Counted from the first letter of the stretch, positions 8,497 through 17,449 are shown. The stretch: 30,057 nt of DNA from Leptotrichiaceae bacterium (GCA_030532815.1 JAUNKI010000001.1:1-30057), one strand, 5' to 3'. The notes: generated by a model from the letters alone, not told the origin. Program-made: numbers and translations.

Positions 8497-10059
8497 TTAT
8501 TTCTTCATAAATCTTATATAAGCCGTTTTCTGGATTTCTTCAGCTCTTTTCAGTCCTATTTCATTTAATCTTTTTATATAATTGTCCCAGTCTTTTTCCA
8601 CATCTGAAACTCCCATTATCCATTTTTGAGTCATTTCTTCGGTATATGCTCTTAACTGTGTATCTATTTTCAGAAATTCCTTTGCTTCTTCTTTTGTATA
8701 TTTCAGAATAGGCAGATCATCCTGAATTACATCGGAACTTATGTACATATCCACACCGTTATTCTGTCCTGACAGCTGTTTTTCCGCCTCTGCGTCCTGA
8801 AACATCCCCAATCTGTACTGTGCACCTGTAGTTCTTATTACTGCCAAAGGATTTTTCCCCTGAGGATCTTTTAATATTTTATCGGTAAATACAGGTTTTC
8901 CATCCACCATTTTATAATCTTCGCCTTCTATACCGAAATTCCATAATCTTCTTCCTTCGGGAGAATACCAGAAATCAAAATATTTTATAAGTTCGACAGG
9001 ATTTTTTGCGGCAGACGTTATCCCCCAGCCTCCGATATATGTAGGTCTCGTAAAAATAGTCTTATTATTTCCCTTATATTCAGGAGGCAGAATAGGTGAA
9101 AAATCAAATCCCGATATTTTTGAAGCCAATTTTTCATTATAGGAAGCCGTACTTGCAAACCAGTCATTAGTAAATCCTCCCAAATCGTTTGAAAGCATAT
9201 AGTCACGGGAATTCATTCCTCTTGTAAATATTTCCTTGTCTATAAGTCCTTCCTTATACCATTTTGCCAGCTGTATCATAGCCTCTTTGTATTCCTGACC
9301 GGCAGGTCCGAACTGAGGATTTCCCTTATCGTCATACCATACGACTTTAGCTTTGAATATATCCGCCAGTCCCATCATTATTTTTCTTATTACATTTCCT
9401 CTCAGAAAAACAGGTATTTCATCCTTTTTTCCGTTTCCGTTAGGATCCTTATCTCTGAAAGCCGTAAGTACATTATATAACTCGTCGGCTGTTTTAGGTT
9501 CCTGAAGATTGAGTTTTTTCAGCCAGTCTTTTCTTATAAAATAACCTTGAGTTGTTTTCAGGTTAAAATAATCGTTATAATTAGGTATCATGTATATATG
9601 CCCGTCAGCTGCAACTGCATCCTGTTTATATCTCGGATTTTCCTCCCAGAATTTTTTTATATTGGGAGCATGCTTGTCTATTAAATCTTCAAGGGGTATA
9701 AGCCCTCCTTCCATTCCTAAATTCTCAAAATCCGAAACAAGCTCATAAGCTATAATATCAGGCAGTTTCCCTGAAGACAGCATCAAGTTGAATCCCTGCA
9801 CTTCGTCACTCTGATTTTTTGAAGCTACACTTACAAGCTTTATATTTGTTTCTTCAAAAGCTTTTTTGAAAACAGGCAGTTCCCCGTCTATGGCTTTTCC
9901 CTGAAAAATGGCAAATACGGTTACTTCTCTCGGTTTTGATGTTATAAGGTTTCCTGATAATTTTCCTCCTCCTTCGGATGAGGAAGATTTTTCATTTTTA
10001 CAGCTTAATAAAGCAGATAAACAGATTAATACTAAAAACAACACTTTTTTTAATTTCAT
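8497..10059 (-). CDS. ABC transporter solute-binding lipoprotein (GAG/oligosaccharide type), paralogue A
   Basis: This 520-residue periplasmic lipoprotein has a signal ending in the lipobox LLSC, giving lipidated Cys20. The family-1 binding-protein fold includes the EF-hand-like calcium loop DPNGNGKKDE at 205-214, as in AlgQ2 and the fusobacterial GAG receptor Smon0123. It lies 35 bp downstream of the LplC-type permease gene and 24 bp upstream of the autotransporter gene, so it is the probable primary receptor of this importer. The C-terminus is nearly the same as in the paralogue at 132-1700 (both end IRFMKK or KRFMKK). The pair recalls AlgQ1/AlgQ2, where two receptors serve one permease complex. 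Role in GAG disaccharide uptake is inferred from family and neighbours. Confidence 0.94.
   Translation of the reverse strand: MKLKKVLFLVLICLSALLSCKNEKSSSSEGGGKLSGNLITSKPREVTVFAIFQGKAIDGELPVFKKAFEETNIKLVSVASKNQSDEVQGFNLMLSSGKLPDIIAYELVSDFENLGMEGGLIPLEDLIDKHAPNIKKFWEENPRYKQDAVAADGHIYMIPNYNDYFNLKTTQGYFIRKDWLKKLNLQEPKTADELYNVLTAFRDKDPNGNGKKDEIPVFLRGNVIRKIMMGLADIFKAKVVWYDDKGNPQFGPAGQEYKEAMIQLAKWYKEGLIDKEIFTRGMNSRDYMLSNDLGGFTNDWFASTASYNEKLASKISGFDFSPILPPEYKGNNKTIFTRPTYIGGWGITSAAKNPVELIKYFDFWYSPEGRRLWNFGIEGEDYKMVDGKPVFTDKILKDPQGKNPLAVIRTTGAQYRLGMFQDAEAEKQLSGQNNGVDMYISSDVIQDDLPILKYTKEEAKEFLKIDTQLRAYTEEMTQKWIMGVSDVEKDWDNYIKRLNEIGLKRAEEIQKTAYIRFMKK
8930..8979. repeat. 50-bp direct repeat within lipoprotein paralogues, copy 2
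   Basis: Identical to 571-620. Homologous exchange between the two would delete the lyase and autotransporter genes and leave a single hybrid binding-protein gene. Confidence 0.9.
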
Positions 10060-10094
10060 TTTTAATTCCTCCTGATTTTATTGAATTTTATTTT

Positions 10095-10973
10095 CTATCC
10101 TTTTACAGCTCCTATGGCAACTCCCTTTTTAAAGAATTTCTGGATAAAAGGGTATATAAGCAATATAGGTATCAGTGACAATACTATTACGGCATATATT
10201 ACAGTCTGAGGCGAAGTCAGACTTTCAGGTGTTATAAGCTGTGTCGCTTCTCCTGCAAGATTTTTTTCAACTATCAGTTTTTTCAGGAACACCTGCAAAG
10301 GTGCTTTCGTATCATCAGTCAGCAGCACCATTGTCCAGAAATATCCGTTCCAACGGGATATTGCATAAAATAATGAAACCGTAGTTATTGCAGATGTGGA
10401 TAAAGGCAGATATATGTTCGTCATTATTTTTAAATGAGAAGCTCCGTCTATTCTTGCCGATTCTTCAAGAGATTTCGGAACTGCTTCAAAAAATGTCTTT
10501 AAAATTATAACGTTGAATGTATTTACCGCAAATCCGAGAATTATTCCCGCATAACTGTTTATAAGTCCCAAATCCCTGAAATTGAGATATTTCGGTATCA
10601 TTCCGGGATCGAACCACATTGTTGCCACTACAAGCATTATTATGGTTTTCCTGAATTTCAGTTCAGGTTTTGATAGTACATATGCTCCGCTTATTGTAAA
10701 AATCATGCTTACTGCCGTTCCTACAACAGTTATGAATATTGAATTTCCGTAAGCCCTCCATATTCCCGGAATTGCTGCGGCACTTTTAAATGCTTCAAAA
10801 TTAAATCCTTTGGGAAATAATGTGACAGCTCCCGTTTCTATAAAATAAGGTTTACTGAACGAAGCTGAAAACACGTATATTATCGGGTATAAAAACATTA
10901 CGGCAAAAACAGCAAGTAAAATATAATTTAATGTATAAAATATTTTTTCGTCCATTCCCATTTTTATTTTCAT
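10095..10973 (-). CDS. Carbohydrate ABC transporter permease, LplC/YtcP type
   Basis: This is a 292-residue inner-membrane permease of the binding-protein-dependent transport family. About six hydrophobic segments are visible, the first at residues about 13-37. The cytoplasmic EAA loop, which contacts the ATPase, reads EESARIDGAS (170-179) and is followed by the usual hydrophobic stretch. The C-terminus (FIQKFFKKGVAIGAVKG) is characteristic of the LplC/YtcP subgroup. It pairs with the LplB-type permease upstream, but an unusually long 255-bp gap separates the two. The binding protein follows 35 bp downstream. No ATPase gene is in the window, so a shared MsmX/UgpC-like ATPase encoded elsewhere is expected. 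By homology with the S. moniliformis Smon0121-0123 importer, GAG disaccharides are the likely cargo. Confidence 0.93.
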   Translation of the reverse strand: MKIKMGMDEKIFYTLNYILLAVFAVMFLYPIIYVFSASFSKPYFIETGAVTLFPKGFNFEAFKSAAAIPGIWRAYGNSIFITVVGTAVSMIFTISGAYVLSKPELKFRKTIIMLVVATMWFDPGMIPKYLNFRDLGLINSYAGIILGFAVNTFNVIILKTFFEAVPKSLEESARIDGASHLKIMTNIYLPLSTSAITTVSLFYAISRWNGYFWTMVLLTDDTKAPLQVFLKKLIVEKNLAGEATQLITPESLTSPQTVIYAVIVLSLIPILLIYPFIQKFFKKGVAIGAVKG

Positions 10974-11228
10974 TTCATTCTCCTTTTTTTCTACTTTTAA
11001 ATTTGTGCGATATCTTAGTAAGCCTTAAATAATAAATTTTTATATATTTTATTATTTTATAAATCATGTAAATATACTGATTTTCGATTTTCAAAAAATA
11101 CATTAATTATAATTGTGACTTATTTCGGTTTATAAAATACCTTCCATTCTATTTATTTTATTTTCTTCAGTCAATACTGTCTTATACAGGTAATATCCGC
11201 ATATACTGTTTATGCATTTTCTATGTTG

Positions 11229-12143
11229 TTACCATAAACTTGAACTCGATACTTTCTTACTCCATTTATTTGCACTGTATACAAGTAGGAATCCTACCAA
11301 CGCATTAAACAGCCCCACTGCCGTCGCAAGACCGAAATTCTGCTGAAGCATTCCCGTTCTGTATACGTATGTACTTATAACGTCCGCTGTGGAATAAGTG
11401 GCAGGCTGATAAAGAAGCAGAACAGTTTCAAAAGCTACATTCAGCATGCTTCCGACTTTTAAGACTAACATTATGACAATAGTAGGGATTATTCCCGGTA
11501 TTGTTATATATCTTAATTGTTTGAATTTATCCGCTCCGTCAATTTTAGCCGCTTCATAAAGCTGTTCATCTATAGTCGTAAGGGCTGCCAAATATATGAC
11601 TGCATTAAATCCCGTATTTTTCCATATGTTCAATCCTGTAAATATACCTCTGAAATATTCCGGCTTGGACAGAAAATATATTTTTTCCATTCCGATTTTT
11701 TCAAGTAAAAAATTTATTACTCCCGTACTCGGTGATAAAATATTTATTGTAATTCCTGCTGCGACAACTATCGCTATAAAATAAGGAATAAAGGAAGCTG
11801 TCTGAACAAAAGATTTGAACAGTTTATTTTTTACTTCATTCAGCATCAGTGCCACCATAATCGCAAAAGGAAATTCCAGAAACAGGCTGTACAGATTTAT
11901 CATAAGAGTATTTTTCAATGTTACGTAAAAGTAGGGACTTGTCAGAAATTCAGTAAAATTTTTAAACCCTACCCAGTCACTTCCTGAAATTCCCTTGAAC
12001 AGGCTGTAGTCCTTAAAAGCTATTATAAGCCCGTACATAGGTTTGTACATGAATATCGCATACCATAAAATAAAAGGCAATAGTAACAGATATAATGAAA
12101 TCTGGTCTTTATTGAATTTTGAAGTTTTTCTTTTTGCCTTCAT
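11229..12143 (-). CDS. Carbohydrate ABC transporter permease, LplB/YteP type
   Basis: This 304-residue inner-membrane permease has a short basic N-terminus, then LPFILWYAIFMYKPMYG (22-38), the typical start of the LplB/YteP subgroup. The EAA loop is EAAKIDGAD (197-205) followed by KFKQLRYITIPGI. It ends in a hydrophobic segment and a basic tail (NKWSKKVSSSSLW). A strong ribosome site (AAGGAGG) precedes the ATG. It should form the heterodimeric channel with the LplC-type protein at 10095-10973. The gene is 250 bp downstream of kduI, and that gap may hold a separate promoter. Confidence 0.93.
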   Translation of the reverse strand: MKAKRKTSKFNKDQISLYLLLLPFILWYAIFMYKPMYGLIIAFKDYSLFKGISGSDWVGFKNFTEFLTSPYFYVTLKNTLMINLYSLFLEFPFAIMVALMLNEVKNKLFKSFVQTASFIPYFIAIVVAAGITINILSPSTGVINFLLEKIGMEKIYFLSKPEYFRGIFTGLNIWKNTGFNAVIYLAALTTIDEQLYEAAKIDGADKFKQLRYITIPGIIPTIVIMLVLKVGSMLNVAFETVLLLYQPATYSTADVISTYVYRTGMLQQNFGLATAVGLFNALVGFLLVYSANKWSKKVSSSSLW

Positions 12144-12237
12144 TTTTCCTCCTTGTATAATATAATTAAATCCGCTTTGTCGGTTAATATGAATTTATCC
12201 TTTAATTTTTCTGATTTTATGACTTACGGTTAATCAG

Positions 12238-12300
12238 TTTAAAATCGAACAGAAATCCGACAAATAAACTCCTGTCTTTATTTCTCAATCCGATTTTAAA
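12238..12300. repeat. Inverted repeat between kduI and permease gene
   Basis: TTTAAAATCG (12238-12247) and CGATTTTAAA (12291-12300) form perfect 10-bp arms around 43 bases. A short direct repeat CGGTTAAT lies just before it (12181-12188 and 12227-12234). It could be a processing hairpin or regulator site in the 250-bp gap. There is no T-run to make it a clear terminator. Confidence 0.5.
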
Positions 12301-12393
12301 GCTGTTTTATCGTACATAAAGTAATCGTTATAATTAATGAAGATATAAATTTTTATATTAAACTTTTCCGCACTTTTTGAAATTTCACGAAAT

Positions 12394-13230
12394 TTATTTT
12401 AGTTCCGACATTTTTACGGCGTCCATATCATTAAATTCCTGATTTTCTCCTACCATTCCCCATATAAATGTGTAACTGCTCGTACCTGCCCCTGAATGTA
12501 TCGACCATGAAGGTGAAATTACACCCTGTTCATTTTTCACTACCAAATGTCTTGTTTCTTCAGGTTCTCCCATTAAATGAAAAACTCTCGTATCTTCAGC
12601 CATATTAAAGTAAAAATATACTTCCATTCTTCTTTCATGAGTATGACAAGGCATAGTATTCCATACATTTCCCGGTTCAAGCACTGTCATTCCCATTAAA
12701 AGCTGACATGACTGACATACGGCAGGATGTACAAACTGATATATCGTTCTTGAGTTGGAATTTTCCATACTCCCTAATTTTACGGGATTCGCTTTTTCTA
12801 TATCTATTTTTACATTAGGATATTTTTTATGTGCAGGGGCTGAGTTTATATAATATTTTGCAGGATTTTCCTGATTATCGGACATAAATTTCAGTTCTCT
12901 TGTTTCCATTCCTACATATAGTCCGTCACGAGAGTTCATTATATACTCCGTACCGTCAGCTATTATTTTTCCACTTCCTCCTACATTTATTATTCCCATT
13001 TCCCTTCTTTCAAGGAAATATTCTGTTCCTAATTCTTTTGTTATTCCCAGTTCCACGATTTTATCCGCAGGCATTATTCCTCCCGCTATGATTCTGTCCG
13101 CGTGGGAATAGGTAAAATTCACTTCATTCGGTACAAATATTGTTTCTATTAAATAATTTTCTCTTAGTTTCTCCGTTGTATAATATTTTGAATCTTTCGG
13201 ATGATTTGCATATCTTATATCCATTTTCAT
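12394..13230 (-). CDS. kduI: 5-dehydro-4-deoxy-D-glucuronate isomerase
   Basis: This 278-residue cytoplasmic cupin enzyme isomerises 4-deoxy-L-threo-5-hexosulose uronate, which forms spontaneously from the unsaturated uronate released by lyases, to 3-deoxy-D-glycero-2,5-hexodiulosonate. The zinc site of the family is intact: His196 and His198 in CHTHERRMEVYFYF, Glu203, and His245 in SIHSG. Length equals the usual 276-280. A strong ribosome site (CAGGAGG) precedes the ATG. It follows kduD by 69 bp, and together they form the route from unsaturated uronate to KDG. In fusobacterial GAG loci the same pair is called DhuI/DhuD. Confidence 0.97.
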   Translation of the reverse strand: MKMDIRYANHPKDSKYYTTEKLRENYLIETIFVPNEVNFTYSHADRIIAGGIMPADKIVELGITKELGTEYFLERREMGIINVGGSGKIIADGTEYIMNSRDGLYVGMETRELKFMSDNQENPAKYYINSAPAHKKYPNVKIDIEKANPVKLGSMENSNSRTIYQFVHPAVCQSCQLLMGMTVLEPGNVWNTMPCHTHERRMEVYFYFNMAEDTRVFHLMGEPEETRHLVVKNEQGVISPSWSIHSGAGTSSYTFIWGMVGENQEFNDMDAVKMSELK

Positions 13231-13299
13231 TTTTCTTTCCTCCTGATTTTTTATTTAATATTCTTTAATTATGCGTTATGCCAATTTCTCTTATTTCTC

Positions 13300-14070
13300 C
13301 TATCTCGACAACCATGCTCCGTCCACTGTCAGGACATGCCCGTTTATATAATCTGAAGCCTTACCTGCCAGAAATACTACGGCTCCCATTAAGTCCGAAG
13401 GTTCTCCCCATCTTCCGGCAGGTATTCTTCCGAGTATTTCTCTGTTTCTCTGTTCGTCTTTCCTTATCGGTTCCGTATTTGCAGTTTTTATGTAACCGGG
13501 AGCTATGGCATTTACCTGTATATTCCTATCGGCAAGTTCATTTGCAAACGCCCTTGTAAGTCCTACAACTCCATGCTTGCTTGCAGTATAGGGAGGTACA
13601 AACTTTCCTCCCTGAAAGGACAGCATTGAAGCTATATTTATAATCTTTCCGCTTCCCTGAACCGCCATTACTTTTGCAACTTCCCTTCCGAGATGATATA
13701 CGGCATTGAGATTTATATCCATTACCGCATACCAGTCTTCATCTTCATATTCAAGTAAGGGAGCTCTTCTTATAGTTCCCGCATTATTTACGAGAATATC
13801 TATTTTACCGAATTTTTCCATACATGTTTCCACTATTTCGTGTCTGCACTTGGGATTAGTCAGATCCCCTGTGATAAATTCAACTCTCCTTCCTGTTTTT
13901 TCAATAATATTCTTTATTTCTTCGTAATTTTTGTCATAAGCTGCTATTACCAGATCAGCTCCCGCTTCTGCCAGAGCTTGGGAATATGCGGCTCCTATTC
14001 CTGTATTTCCTCCTGTTACTATGGCAACTTTATTTTCCAGAGAAAAATACTCTTTTAAAAATCCGTTCAT
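13300..14070 (-). CDS. kduD: 2-dehydro-3-deoxy-D-gluconate 5-dehydrogenase (SDR)
   Basis: This 256-residue classical short-chain dehydrogenase reduces 3-deoxy-D-glycero-2,5-hexodiulosonate to KDG with NAD(P)H. The Rossmann motif TGGNTGIG spans 19-26, NNAG follows near 95-98, and the catalytic residues are Ser148, Tyr161 and Lys165 (YTASK). The C-terminal VDGAWLSR is typical of KduD. It is the first gene of the long minus-strand locus, with a 743-bp divergent intergenic region upstream, so the promoter should lie there. KduI immediately downstream fixes the assignment over generic gluconate dehydrogenases. Confidence 0.96.
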   Translation of the reverse strand: MNGFLKEYFSLENKVAIVTGGNTGIGAAYSQALAEAGADLVIAAYDKNYEEIKNIIEKTGRRVEFITGDLTNPKCRHEIVETCMEKFGKIDILVNNAGTIRRAPLLEYEDEDWYAVMDINLNAVYHLGREVAKVMAVQGSGKIINIASMLSFQGGKFVPPYTASKHGVVGLTRAFANELADRNIQVNAIAPGYIKTANTEPIRKDEQRNREILGRIPAGRWGEPSDLMGAVVFLAGKASDYINGHVLTVDGAWLSR

Positions 14071-14813
14071 CTGCTACCTCCATTTTTTTAAGTTTTGCTT
14101 ATTTATAACTGAAGTATATCCCGACTATCCGATTTGTAAATCCTCAATTTTAAATATACATTTTTCTATTTTCGTCACTTTTCCTTTATTTTTCAAGACT
14201 TCCGTTATAGTTTTACAAAGATTTTTACATGTTTTTTCGTCTGTTTCCACTTTATAATTTTGTATTTTTATACTTTATGTCCGGTTATTTTCCGATACAA
14301 TTTTTATTAATATTTTTTAGTATAATAAATTTATATCTCTGAATTTATGGAAACTGTTTACTTTTTTTGAAGCTTCTTAAAGTTTTTCTTCTATACACAA
14401 TATTGACTTCAGCTGATTTTATTTTAAAATTTTCCGTTTTCTTCAAAATTTAAAAAATATCGCGATATATATGAGCTTCCGAGCTATTATTCTGAACTAT
14501 TATGTGTAACTTATGGAAATTATTTAATATATTTATTGTTTATTTTGTTATATTTTTTCTTAAATCATATTCAAATTTCCATATTCTTTTTTCCGGAAAA
14601 TATTTCATCCGATTTTAAGCCGGACTGTAAAAAATTATAGAAAAAACAGTACAAATGACATATAATTAACCGAATTTAATAAAATTATCCCGATTATACA
14701 AATCCGTATATAAAAAATAGTTATACTGTTTCAATATTTTATCTTCATTTTATTATTTAAAAAAATATGGTATAATTAAATAAAATATAAAAAATATATA
14801 TTAAGGAGTATTT
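14071..14813. promoter_or_regulatory. 743-bp divergent intergenic region between kduD and the acyltransferase fusion gene
   Basis: No coding frame is convincing here. Visible elements are two perfect 12-bp palindromes, ATATCGCGATAT (14457-14468) and TTTTCCGGAAAA (14589-14600). A near-identical 16-mer occurs twice, TTATGGAAACTGTTTA (14345-14360) and TTATGGAAATTATTTA (14511-14526). The plus-strand promoter at 14768-14776 is also here. The kduD promoter must lie here on the minus strand, but I cannot pick one convincing -35/-10 pair in such AT-rich sequence. Confidence 0.55.
14768..14808 (+). promoter_or_regulatory. Extended -10 promoter and ribosome binding site for the acyltransferase fusion gene
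   Basis: TGGTATAAT (14768-14776) is an extended -10 element with no good -35 at the expected distance. AAGGAG (14803-14808) lies 5 bases before the ATG at 14814 and fixes that start. Confidence 0.65.
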
Positions 14814-17303
14814 ATGTTTCTAAAAAAGACAGACAGATTGGCATTAGTTGATTTTGAAAACAGACATATCAACTATACTGAATTGATACAGAATATTAAG
14901 TATTATTCAGAAAATATAATCGAACTGGCATCTGAAAAATTTGCACTGATTTTAATGGAAAACCGTACTGAGTGGATATACAGTTTTTTTGCAATATGGG
15001 ATAAGAAATCTGCACCTATTACAATAGATTCAGCCAGTAATCCGAAAGAAATACTCTATGTTCTTGAAGATTCCAATCCTGAACTGATTATTTGTTCTGA
15101 TGAAACTGAAAAAAATGTATTGGAAGCGATTTCATCATACAGCTTAAAAGATAAAATAAAAATAATAAATGTAGACAGGCACTCCATTGAAAATGAAAAA
15201 CTCGAGCTCATAAAAAGCAGCGATTTTGAACTGAAAAACCCCGACAATGAAGATACGGCAGTAATGCTCTATACTTCAGGAACTACAGGGCAGCCTAAGG
15301 GAGTAATGCTCACATATAACAATCTGAATACTGAAATGGACGGAATATTCGCAAAAAATATATTTACCTGTGAAGATCAGATACTGGCTTTACTGCCGTT
15401 TCACCATATTTTACCTTTAACTGCAACGGTTCTGTTAATGATGAGGGAACAGACATCTGTTGTATTTGTGGAAAAAATAGCGAGCAAAGAAATCCTTGAA
15501 ACACTTGGCAGAAACAGAGTAACAGCTCTTATCGGAGTACCGAGAGTCTTTAAACTTTTTTATGATGGAATAAAACAGCAGATAGATGCTAAATTTATTA
15601 CAAGGCTTATATATAAAATTATGAGCAAAACAAAATCCATGAAACTTAAAAAGAAAGTATTCAAAAAAGTTCATGATAAATTTGGAGGACATCTTAATTT
15701 TATAGTTTCGGGAGGTGCCAAACTGGATCCTGAAATAGCTGAATTTTACGAAACTTTAGGAATATATTCCCTTGAAGGGTACGGTCTGACCGAAACTTCT
15801 CCTGTAATAGCCGTAAATACCCAAAAAGAAAGAAAAATAGGAACTGTAGGGAAAAAACTCGAAAATATAGAAGTAAAACTGGTAGAAGAGGAATTATGGG
15901 TAAAAGGGCCTATAGTTATGAAAGGCTATTACAATAAGCCTGACAAGACAGCTGAAGTAATGACTGATGACGGCTGGTTCAAAACAGGTGACCTTGCATC
16001 TATTGATAATGAAGGATATATTACGATACGTGGAAGGAAAAACAGCATGATAGTTCTTTCAAATGGTAAAAACATTGATCCTGAAACAATTGAAAACAAA
16101 GTTGTAGCAAAAAGCAATTATTTAATAAAAGAAATTGGTGTATTCGGTCATAATGACAAAATTTCAGCAATTATCGTTCCTGAACTTCTGGAATTCAGAA
16201 AAAAAGGAATTACAAATATTAATGCCTATATTAAAAATATAATAGAAGACTACAACCTGACAGTTCATAATTATGAAAAAATACTTGATTACAAACTGTA
16301 TGAAGAAGAATTGCCGAAAACAAGAATAGGAAAAATAAGAAGATTTATGCTTCCGAATCTGTATGAAAAAAATATTACGGAAAAAAAGAAAGTTGAAGAA
16401 CCTGATACTGAAACATACAGAATATTAAAATCATATGTGAAAAAACTGAAAGGAATAGAGCCTTTACCTGAAGAAAATCTGGAACTGGAAATAGGTATGG
16501 ATTCACTCGATATAGTAGAACTTTTTGCATACATAGAAAATAGTTTCGGAATAGTACTGAATGAGGAACAGTTTTCAGAAATGCCTAATTTAAAAACATT
16601 ATCCGAATATGTTAATGAAAAAGCAACAAAAATGGAAGATGCCGAAGTTGACTGGAAAAAAATCATTGAAGAAGCTCCGCAGGTTGAAGAAAGAAACAGA
16701 TGGCTTACTAAAATACTTCGTCCTTTACTGGATTTGATTTTAAAAGTATATTTCAGACTAAAAAGAGTAAACAGAGATAAAATTACAAGTAAACAGCAGA
16801 TATTCGTAGCAAATCATCAGAGTTTTGTCGACTCTCTTGTACTTGGAAGTCTGCTACCTCATAAAATACTATATAACACAATGTTTTTAGCTATTGACTG
16901 GTATTTTAAAAAAGGAATTATGAAACTTTTTGTAACTAACGGAAATGTCGTTTTAATTGATATAAATAAAAATATAAAGAAAAGTGTAGAAGAAATAGCG
17001 GCACATGTAAAAGCAGGAAAAAATGTCCTTATATTTCCTGAAGGAGCCAGAACAAAAGACGGGAAAGTCGGGAAATTTAAAAAAGTATTTGCAATAATAG
17101 CAAAGGAACTCAATGTCGATATACAATGTTTAGGCATAAAAGGAGCCTACGAAGCCTATTCAAGACATATGAAGTTTCCTAAACCTAAAAAAATTGAAGT
17201 AGCTGCATTGGAAAGATTTAAGCCTGAAGGAACATACGAAGAAATTGTAGAAAAAGCTGAAAACATTATACGTGAATATGTAGAAAACGATAAACAAATA
17301 TAA
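14814..17303 (+). CDS. AMP-dependent acyl ligase / acyl carrier / PlsC-type acyltransferase fusion
   Basis: This 829-residue protein has three domains. Residues about 1-510 form an adenylate-forming acyl ligase with P-loop YTSGTTGQPKG at 153-163, GYGLTE (about 320) and the GWFKTGD motif (about 387). Residues about 540-615 form an acyl-carrier domain, with GMDSLD giving Ser564 as the phosphopantetheine site. Residues about 640-829 form a 1-acylglycerol-phosphate acyltransferase domain, with the catalytic NHQSFVD block (His668, Asp673) and FPEGART from 741. It plausibly activates a fatty acid, holds it on its own carrier domain and transfers it to a lysophospholipid, by analogy with the bifunctional Aas enzyme of E. 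coli. The built-in carrier domain differs from Aas. It is monocistronic and unrelated to the flanking sugar genes. Confidence 0.9.
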   Translation: MFLKKTDRLALVDFENRHINYTELIQNIKYYSENIIELASEKFALILMENRTEWIYSFFAIWDKKSAPITIDSASNPKEILYVLEDSNPELIICSDETEKNVLEAISSYSLKDKIKIINVDRHSIENEKLELIKSSDFELKNPDNEDTAVMLYTSGTTGQPKGVMLTYNNLNTEMDGIFAKNIFTCEDQILALLPFHHILPLTATVLLMMREQTSVVFVEKIASKEILETLGRNRVTALIGVPRVFKLFYDGIKQQIDAKFITRLIYKIMSKTKSMKLKKKVFKKVHDKFGGHLNFIVSGGAKLDPEIAEFYETLGIYSLEGYGLTETSPVIAVNTQKERKIGTVGKKLENIEVKLVEEELWVKGPIVMKGYYNKPDKTAEVMTDDGWFKTGDLASIDNEGYITIRGRKNSMIVLSNGKNIDPETIENKVVAKSNYLIKEIGVFGHNDKISAIIVPELLEFRKKGITNINAYIKNIIEDYNLTVHNYEKILDYKLYEEELPKTRIGKIRRFMLPNLYEKNITEKKKVEEPDTETYRILKSYVKKLKGIEPLPEENLELEIGMDSLDIVELFAYIENSFGIVLNEEQFSEMPNLKTLSEYVNEKATKMEDAEVDWKKIIEEAPQVEERNRWLTKILRPLLDLILKVYFRLKRVNRDKITSKQQIFVANHQSFVDSLVLGSLLPHKILYNTMFLAIDWYFKKGIMKLFVTNGNVVLIDINKNIKKSVEEIAAHVKAGKNVLIFPEGARTKDGKVGKFKKVFAIIAKELNVDIQCLGIKGAYEAYSRHMKFPKPKKIEVAALERFKPEGTYEEIVEKAENIIREYVENDKQI

Positions 17304-17367
17304 ATTTAACCCCTAAAACTAATTTTAACTAAAAATTAACTTGATATTTTTACAGAAATTTTATAAA

Positions 17368-17423
17368 ATGATTAGGTGCTTGAGAGAACTTGATACTTAT
17401 AAGAAATTAAAGCACCTAATCAT
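17368..17423. repeat. Long-arm inverted repeat between the acyltransferase gene and the tRNA cluster
   Basis: ATGATTAGGTGCTT (17368-17381) and AAGCACCTAATCAT (17410-17423) are perfect 14-bp arms around a 28-base loop. It may terminate the upstream gene in either direction, but no clean T-run follows on the plus strand. The loop holds CTTATAAG and repeats the AACTTGATA also seen at 17338-17346. Confidence 0.75.
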
Positions 17424-17449
17424 AAAATAAAAAATTTTAAAAAAAGTCC

